Positions 7,000 to 10,929 of a DNA stretch of 13,071 bases are shown here, piece by piece. The notes below the pieces were generated by a model. The model worked only from the letters and a program-made list of their open reading frames with translations, was not told the origin of the DNA and made no database searches. This DNA comes from Candidatus Nitrosopumilus sp. Its GTDB lineage: Archaea; Thermoproteota; Nitrososphaeria; Nitrososphaerales; Nitrosopumilaceae. Position numbers and translations under genes: made by a program. Within the stretch, counting starts at the first letter, position 1. The number at the start of each line of letters is the position of its first letter. The DNA lies in assembly GCA_029864805.1 (NCBI GenBank), contig JAOTSS010000052.1:1-13071 (forward strand), read 5' to 3'.

Positions 7000-7020
7000 A
7001 ATATAAGGACACCTTATTAA
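7000..7020. promoter_or_regulatory. Overlapping divergent promoters of dtdA and secE-nusG
   Basis: The plus strand AATATAAGG (7000-7008) is centred 26 nt before the secE ATG; the minus strand TTAATAAGG (7012-7020) is centred 26 nt before the dtdA ATG. Together they form a perfect inverted repeat ATAAGG-ACA-CCTTAT at 7003-7017. Neither start has an SD, so both transcripts should be leaderless, and TBP/TFB cannot easily occupy both sides at once. Confidence 0.55.
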
Positions 7021-7029
7021 TTTCCAGCA

Positions 7030-7203
7030 ATGAACCCTAGGCAGACTTTGAAAAATATGTTAAATACCATGAAAATGGCAAAAAAGCCAGACAAAGACGA
7101 ATACCAACAACACCTCAGACTAGTTTTGATGGGAATTGCAGGAGTAGGAGCTATTGGATTTACCATACAGTTTGTCTTTTCAGTAATTACATTTGGAAGG
7201 TAA
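7030..7203 (+). CDS. secE: Preprotein translocase subunit SecE (Sec61 gamma)
   Basis: A 57-residue protein. After an amphipathic N-terminal helix comes the conserved KKPDKDEYQQHLRLVLMG stretch of SecE/Sec61 gamma, then one membrane helix (about residues 31-53: LVLMGIAGVGAIGFTIQFVFSVI). It clamps the SecY channel in the cytoplasmic membrane. The ATG at 7030 has a TATA-like box 26 nt upstream. Its stop is 2 nt before nusG, the secE-nusG order conserved in archaea and bacteria, which confirms the call for so short a protein. Confidence 0.93.
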   Translation: MNPRQTLKNMLNTMKMAKKPDKDEYQQHLRLVLMGIAGVGAIGFTIQFVFSVITFGR

Positions 7204-7205
7204 AA

Positions 7206-7664
7206 TTGTCCGAAGAAATAAAATCACATCTGTTTGCAATCAGAACCACTGGAGGGCAAGAAAAAGTAGTAATGCGATTATTAGAGGCAAAAGCTAATGC
7301 TAATCAAATTAACATTCAATCAGTATTATTAGTAGATAATCTAAAGGGATATGTCGTAATTGAAGCAATCAATCCAAGCGATGCATACATGGCAGTTGAA
7401 GGAGTAAGACACATTCGAGGTCAATTAAGGGGAGAATTAGAATTCAAAGACATCGAAGGATATCTAATCAAGAAATCAACAGTTTCACAATTAACAGTAG
7501 ACAATATCGTAGAAATTACAGGAGGTCCATTCAAGGGAATGAAAGCAACGATAACCAGAATTGATGTTGACAAAGAAGAGGCAACCGTAGTTTTGCTAGA
7601 TGCATCATACCAATTACCAGTAACAGTAGATGCAAACTACCTAAAACTCTCAAGCAAGGCTTAG
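7206..7664 (+). CDS. spt5: Transcription elongation factor Spt5 (NusG)
   Basis: A 152-residue archaeal Spt5: NGN domain at about 7-88 (HLFAIRTTGGQEKVVMRLL, then GYVVIEA and VRHIRGQLRG) and one KOW domain at about 95-150 (NIVEITGGPFKGMKATITRID, LPVTVDANYLKL). It binds the RNA polymerase clamp with Spt4, promotes processivity and links transcription to ribosomes. The start is TTG at 7206, 2 nt after the secE stop; an AAGGTAA-like SD overlaps the secE end, so translation is coupled. It is followed by rpl11 after 35 nt. Confidence 0.95.
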   Translation: MSEEIKSHLFAIRTTGGQEKVVMRLLEAKANANQINIQSVLLVDNLKGYVVIEAINPSDAYMAVEGVRHIRGQLRGELEFKDIEGYLIKKSTVSQLTVDNIVEITGGPFKGMKATITRIDVDKEEATVVLLDASYQLPVTVDANYLKLSSKA

Positions 7665-7668
7665 GAAG

Positions 7669-7679
7669 GATTAAATTTT
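7669..7679 (+). promoter_or_regulatory. Possible internal promoter of rpl11
   Basis: GATTAAATTTT-type AT element centred about 25 nt before the L11 ATG at 7700, in the 35-nt gap after spt5. The gap also holds GTGTGAA, a weak SD match, so L11 could be expressed from the secE promoter, from here, or both. Confidence 0.3.
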
Positions 7680-7699
7680 CAATTCGAGTGTGAATTAAC

Positions 7700-8179
7700 A
7701 TGGGAGAACAAAAAGTATCATCACTTGTAACAGGCGGAGGAGCATCAGCAGGTCCACCATTAGGTCCAGCATTAGGACCGCTAGGTGTAAACATTATGGA
7801 AGTTATTCAAGCAATTAATGATAAAACAAAAGACTTTGAGGGAATGAAAGTTCCAGTTACAGTAATTGTTGATACGGATACAAAAAAATACGAAATCGAA
7901 ATCGGCATCCCATCAGCTGCTGCATTAATCATGAAAGAAGCAGGAATTCAAAAAGGTTCAGGCACATCTGGTACTGAATGGGCAGGGGATGTAACAATAG
8001 ATGCAGTAATCAAAGTAGCAAATACAAAACTAGAGAAATCTTATGCTTCATCATTAAAATCAGTTGCAAAAACAATCATTGGTACGTGTCTTGCATTGGG
8101 AGTCAAAGTAGAAGGAAAAACTCCAAAAGAGATAACAGTTGAAATCAATGAAGGTAAATGGGATTCAAAATTCCAATAA
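7700..8179 (+). CDS. rpl11: 50S ribosomal protein L11
   Basis: A 159-residue L11 with the conserved N-terminal block VTGGGASAGPPLGPALGPLG followed by VNIMEVIQAINDKTKDFEGMKVPVT, and the C-terminal rRNA-binding domain from about residue 75 (AAALIMKEAGIQKGSG, ending GVKVEGKTPKEI). It forms the GTPase-associated stalk base with 23S rRNA. In many archaea it is followed by L1, L10/P0 and L12; here the next 500 bases hold only a broken reading frame, so that stalk cluster is elsewhere. Confidence 0.96.
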   Translation: MGEQKVSSLVTGGGASAGPPLGPALGPLGVNIMEVIQAINDKTKDFEGMKVPVTVIVDTDTKKYEIEIGIPSAAALIMKEAGIQKGSGTSGTEWAGDVTIDAVIKVANTKLEKSYASSLKSVAKTIIGTCLALGVKVEGKTPKEITVEINEGKWDSKFQ

Positions 8180-8217
8180 AATTTATTCCCAAACATACCA
8201 TCTTTTAATATAGAATA

Positions 8218-8607
8218 ATGTGGAACGAAAATCTCAAAACCTTTAACATAATGATAGCACATACAAATCTTCTAGGACAAAGTACGACTCAAGTATTGGG
8301 ACGACTCGAACAGAAAAATGTAATGGCATATCACGTTAGTAAAGTTTGAAAGCAGAAAACAGGATTACATTATAGTGGGTTAAGAATTTCAGGTTCCAAT
8401 AATTTTTGTGATGTATTTCATTTTGATGCTGTAAGAGCAACAATGAACAAAGCAATTGTATTCAAAATTGATTCTAAAATTCTCAAAAAATTATCAATTG
8501 CTACTAAAAGATATGCTATTGTACTAGGCATATTGAAAAAGTTAGATGGGTTCTGGGGGAAAAGAGATTTTCACAATATTGAGAATAACAAGTTTTACAT
8601 CGCTTAA
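8218..8607 (+). pseudogene. Unknown reading frame interrupted by one in-frame TGA
   Basis: From ATG 8218 the frame encodes 43 residues (starting MWNENLKTFNIMIAHTN, ending AYHVSKV), meets TGA at 8347-8349, then continues in the same frame for 85 residues to TAA at 8605-8607. The second part looks like protein: KQKTGLHYSGLRISGSNNFC, a lysine-rich helical stretch, and WGKRDFHNIENNKFYIA. No frameshift is needed to join the halves. I do not recognise the family. A CGA or AGA to TGA change (Arg) would explain the interruption. Alternatives: sequencing error, two separate short genes, or chance openness in AT-rich DNA. Selenocysteine is unlikely because this lineage is not known to use it. Confidence 0.45.
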
Positions 8608-8696
8608 ATTATATCACATACAAGTTTAGTTTATTCTGATTCTATAGAATGGGAACATTAGCTGAATCTAATTAGTTCAATCTAATTTTCACACGG

Positions 8697-8704
8697 TTTA
8701 AATA
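8697..8704 (+). promoter_or_regulatory. TATA box of the small zinc-binding protein gene
   Basis: TTTAAATA centred 27 nt before the ATG at 8727, predicting a leaderless mRNA. It is among the best-formed TATA elements in the window and argues that the 60-codon gene is real. Confidence 0.55.
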
Positions 8705-8726
8705 AAAAAATAATACATAAAGTACA

Positions 8727-8909
8727 ATGAGAATGGATTCATGCAGAAAATGTGGAATTGAATTAGAAGAAAACAAAAAATGTGATATTTGTGGAAAAGT
8801 AAATCAGTTTTACTGTCACAACTGTGGTAAAATATCAGAAGAGCAAATTCATTCAGAGTGTTATCTCATAAGTTCTAACTACAGTTTGGTGAATCCAACT
8901 GCTGTGTAA
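8727..8909 (+). CDS. Small double zinc-ribbon-like protein, unknown function
   Basis: A 60-residue protein with seven cysteines: C6-x2-C9 and C19-x2-C22 form one four-Cys zinc ribbon (CRKCG, CDICG), and C30-x2-C33 with H42 and C45 could bind a second zinc (YCHNCGK, HSEC). The last 15 residues are uncharged and probably flexible. Such small zinc ribbons often act in nucleic-acid or protein binding, but nothing here fixes a role. A good TATA box at the leaderless distance and a T7 run after the stop mark it as a monocistronic expressed gene. It lies between the broken frame and the Lrp regulator. Confidence 0.75.
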   Translation: MRMDSCRKCGIELEENKKCDICGKVNQFYCHNCGKISEEQIHSECYLISSNYSLVNPTAV

Positions 8910-8945
8910 TTCTAATAATTCATAACCATGATTCAAAGAATTTAG

Positions 8946-8952
8946 TTTTTTT
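8946..8952 (+). terminator. T-run terminator after the zinc-ribbon gene
   Basis: Seven consecutive T on the plus strand, 36 nt after the stop at 8909. The remainder of 8953-9077 is AT-rich without visible genes. Confidence 0.45.
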
Positions 8953-9077
8953 ATTCAAACATTGAAAATATTTTCTTAGTTAATGAACTTGTCATAAGAC
9001 GGTTGTTTTTAGCATAAAATTCTAAAATTGATTGTTCTAAAAATTTCATTAACTTCAGAATCTTTCTTTCTGAAAAT

Positions 9078-9083
9078 AAAAAA
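9078..9083 (-). terminator. T-run terminator after the Lrp/AsnC gene
   Basis: Six T on the minus strand, 7 nt after the regulator's stop codon, matching archaeal U-tract termination. Confidence 0.4.
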
Positions 9084-9090
9084 CCAGATA

Positions 9091-9552
9091 TTAAACTGTT
9101 TGAGTAAGATACACAGGATCCTTATCGGTTTTTTGTAGTTCAACAAAAGTTTCAGAATTTTGAATGCCTGGAATTTTACCAATCTTCTTAATGACTATAA
9201 TATGAAGAGATTCAAGATCTTTTGCATAAACCTGGATGATTATATCAAATCTACCGGTGACTTCTGAGATTGATACAACTTCCGGAATGCCCATGAGTGT
9301 TTTATGAATTTCATCCTTGTATTTTGGATCCCTGTTGATTCCAACTGAGGCCTTGACGCCAATTCCCAAAAGAGAGTCATCTATCTCTACTGTGAATTTT
9401 TTGATTAGTTTTTTCTTCATCAATCTCTTGATTCGGCTATACAATACTGATGCATTAATCCCAAGTTTTTTAGATAGTGTAGGAACAGATATTGAACCAT
9501 CTTTGGTCAATTCAAAAAGTAATTTCATATCTAGTTCGTCAAAACGATGCAA
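9091..9552 (-). CDS. Lrp/AsnC family transcriptional regulator
   Basis: A 153-residue protein with the standard two parts: an N-terminal winged helix-turn-helix (about 5-60; SVPTLSKKLGINASVLYSRI spans the recognition region) and a C-terminal RAM/AsnC ligand-binding domain (about 65-145), including the EVTGRFDIIIQVYAKD strand-turn. Members form dimers or octamers, sense amino acids or other small ligands, and bind palindromic DNA. The start is TTG at 9552, with a TATA-like box 28 nt upstream; the alternative ATG at 9528 would remove the first eight residues. It is monocistronic. Its target is unknown; the palindromic repeats about 1 kb away (10515-10569) are one candidate, which is speculation. 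Confidence 0.93.
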   Translation of the reverse strand: MHRFDELDMKLLFELTKDGSISVPTLSKKLGINASVLYSRIKRLMKKKLIKKFTVEIDDSLLGIGVKASVGINRDPKYKDEIHKTLMGIPEVVSISEVTGRFDIIIQVYAKDLESLHIIVIKKIGKIPGIQNSETFVELQKTDKDPVYLTQTV

Positions 9553-9576
9553 CGTATTCGAAAAAAGATTTTATGA

Positions 9577-9586
9577 TTTAATATAT
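9577..9586 (-). promoter_or_regulatory. TATA box of the Lrp/AsnC gene
   Basis: Minus strand ATATATTAAA centred about 28 nt before the TTG at 9552. It supports the TTG as a leaderless start over the downstream ATG. Confidence 0.5.
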
Positions 9587-9782
9587 GTAGGTTTTTACAA
9601 ATAATTCATCCAGATTTACAAGATTTTATTGAAAATCTGTAATTTTTCCAAAAATATCGATTACTAAAAACTGCAATCCCTAAACGATTTTAGACGGATA
9701 TGTTTTATTCCTATTTCATTAAGTAAAACTACAATTTTAGGTTAAATTAGTAACAAAGGGTCGTAAGAAACTGTTTTAGATA

Positions 9783-9977
9783 TTAGTCAGTTAGTGTAAA
9801 CCCAAGTTCCTTGTATTTTGTGTCAAATTTGATCCTAGTTGTTTTACTGTAAAAGAGGATATTTTTACTAGTCGTGACAGGTAAGGGTACTAGTCCATAC
9901 TGCATTATACTCACAAGATAGTCATAAAATCTTTCATCATCAAGCGCGATTGAATAACACCATTTCCTCTTTTTCAT
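9783..9977 (-). CDS. Unknown small protein, third gene of a three-gene operon
   Basis: A 64-residue protein, not recognised. It starts KKRKW and has a mixed helical/strand composition with several aromatic residues (DDERFYDYLVSIMQYGLVPLP, then ILFYSKTTRIKFDTKYKELGF); no signal peptide, membrane helix or Cys motif. The ATG at 9977 overlaps the upstream stop as ATGA and has AGGAG about 11 nt upstream (around 9991-9995), so translation is coupled to the gene before it. The coupling and the clean SD are the main reasons to accept it as real. Confidence 0.65.
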   Translation of the reverse strand: MKKRKWCYSIALDDERFYDYLVSIMQYGLVPLPVTTSKNILFYSKTTRIKFDTKYKELGFTLTD

Positions 9978-10216
9978 GCAGTTTCTGACACTCCTTGTGT
10001 TACTGATTCTACTCTTACCTCAATCATATCATCATCTATTTTTTCAAATCTTGTGATCCTGTATCTTTTGTGATTCATCTTGATTATCCCGCCAACTGGA
10101 TGAATTGGATTATCACCTTCAAAGATTTCAACAAATGAACGATTTGTCAATAGAACATTCAAGAGTTTGTCTTTGTCTTTCTCACGATTGTTATTGTACC
10201 ATATGAGATACTTCAT
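9974..10216 (-). CDS. Unknown small protein, second gene of a three-gene operon
   Basis: An 80-residue soluble protein, not recognised. It opens MKYLIWYNNNREKDKDKLL, then has VEIFEGDNPIHPVGGIIKMN, followed by strand-like HKRYRITRFEKIDDDMIEVRVESV, suggesting a compact mostly-beta fold with a helical first third. There are no cysteines, no membrane segment and no signal peptide. It overlaps both neighbours by ATGA, four nucleotides at each end, so all three products should be made from one mRNA at related levels, as expected for proteins that work together. The function is unknown. Confidence 0.7.
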   Translation of the reverse strand: MKYLIWYNNNREKDKDKLLNVLLTNRSFVEIFEGDNPIHPVGGIIKMNHKRYRITRFEKIDDDMIEVRVESVTQGVSETA

Positions 10217-10479
10217 AGCTCATCAAATCCTTGATAGACTTTTTCCAATCTTATCCAGATATTGCCATAGTTTGACTTGACATATTCTTGCGGGTCTTTG
10301 ACATATTGTACATCTCCTATCTGCTTGCTGCACTTTGGACATACTCCTTTCTTAAATGGGATTTCATTTTGCCCACAATGTGGACATGCTCTGTAGTCCT
10401 GAAACATTGCAGTTTTTGAAAAAATTCTATATCTTGGAACATCAGTTTCTTGCTTTGTCTTTATTAGATTATGACTCAT
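10213..10479 (-). CDS. Zinc-ribbon protein, first gene of a three-gene operon
   Basis: An 88-residue protein from ATG 10479 (100 residues if ATG 10515 is used). C32-x2-C35 and C47-x2-C50 (CPHCG and CPKC, with FKKGV between; add 12 for the long form) make a four-cysteine zinc ribbon. The tail (about 56-88, ending IRLEKVYQGFDEL) is aromatic and acidic. I prefer 10479 because a TTTTATG box lies exactly 26 nt upstream, whereas 10515 falls inside the repeat array and would need a promoter within it. The stop overlaps the next gene as ATGA. Family and function are unknown; small zinc ribbons beginning an operon are often DNA- or RNA-binding. Confidence 0.7.
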   Translation of the reverse strand: MSHNLIKTKQETDVPRYRIFSKTAMFQDYRACPHCGQNEIPFKKGVCPKCSKQIGDVQYVKDPQEYVKSNYGNIWIRLEKVYQGFDEL

Positions 10480-10501
10480 GATTCTGAAAATTCCAAAATA
10501 A

Positions 10502-10508
10502 CATAAAA
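10502..10508 (-). promoter_or_regulatory. TATA-like box of the three-gene operon
   Basis: Minus strand TTTTATG, centred 26 nt before ATG 10479, immediately downstream of the tandem repeats. This predicts a leaderless mRNA and puts the repeats directly upstream of the core promoter. Confidence 0.45.
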
Positions 10509-10514
10509 CTACCA

Positions 10515-10569
10515 TGCTAGCAAGAGTAGGAAGTCATAGCAACGCTATCAAATCATAGCAATTCTATCA
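10515..10569. repeat. Tandem palindromic 17-mers at 19-bp period (operator or iteron-like array)
   Basis: Copies at 10534-10550 and 10553-10569 fit TCATAGCAAYKCTATCA, identical at 15 of 17 positions. The first contains a perfect inverted repeat ATAGC-AAC-GCTAT; the second keeps ATAG/CTAT. A third, degenerate copy (10 of 17 matches, TAGCAA retained) lies at 10515-10531. TAGCAA therefore recurs at 10518, 10537 and 10556, exactly 19 bp apart. The position just upstream of the operon's TATA box suggests binding sites for a dimeric regulator. An iteron-like role is possible but unsupported otherwise. Confidence 0.6.
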
Positions 10570-10929
10570 TCATTGTAAATAATATTGAAGATATTTTTTT
10601 CACAAAATGGTATTTTGATTTGCTTAAAAGGGAATATATCTACAATACATCAAATCTTATTTTTTAGACGAACAGTAACAACAATGCATGATTTCAAAAA
10701 AATTATTTCTGGTTTATTTTAATTACTTATTTACTCTTCACCTAAAATCACGAATTTCTAATCTCATACTTGTTTTTCCTTGTCAATCTATAATAATTTT
10801 TTACTCAACATGGATCTGAAATTCATTAGATTTTTATGAAATCAGAGTATCTTAATGTAAAATAAAGATGATAATTTTCACGATGTTTTTTATCATTTAT
10901 GTATGTTCAACCAAATAAATTAAATGATT
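10570..10929. other. Gene-free AT-rich interval
   Basis: About 360 bases with no credible gene on either strand; the longest plus-strand frame with an ATG that I noted is 12 codons from 10684. It holds a TATA-like CTTAAAAGG near 10623, a T6 run at 10797-10802, and an inverted repeat ATGATAA/TTATCAT at 10868-10874 and 10890-10896 (7-bp arms, 15-nt loop) lying 34 nt beyond the stop of the propeller-TPR gene. A small RNA cannot be excluded. No tRNA was seen. Confidence 0.5.

Noticed and set aside
8218..8607. Selenocysteine or transposase explanation for the in-frame TGA
   Set aside because: No SECIS-like hairpin was noticed, this lineage is not known to use selenocysteine, and no DDE/HUH motif or terminal inverted repeats are visible.
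10480..10515. Longer 100-residue start for the zinc-ribbon gene
   Set aside because: The ATG at 10515 lies in the degenerate repeat copy and lacks a TATA box at the right distance, while ATG 10479 has one; kept only as an alternative.
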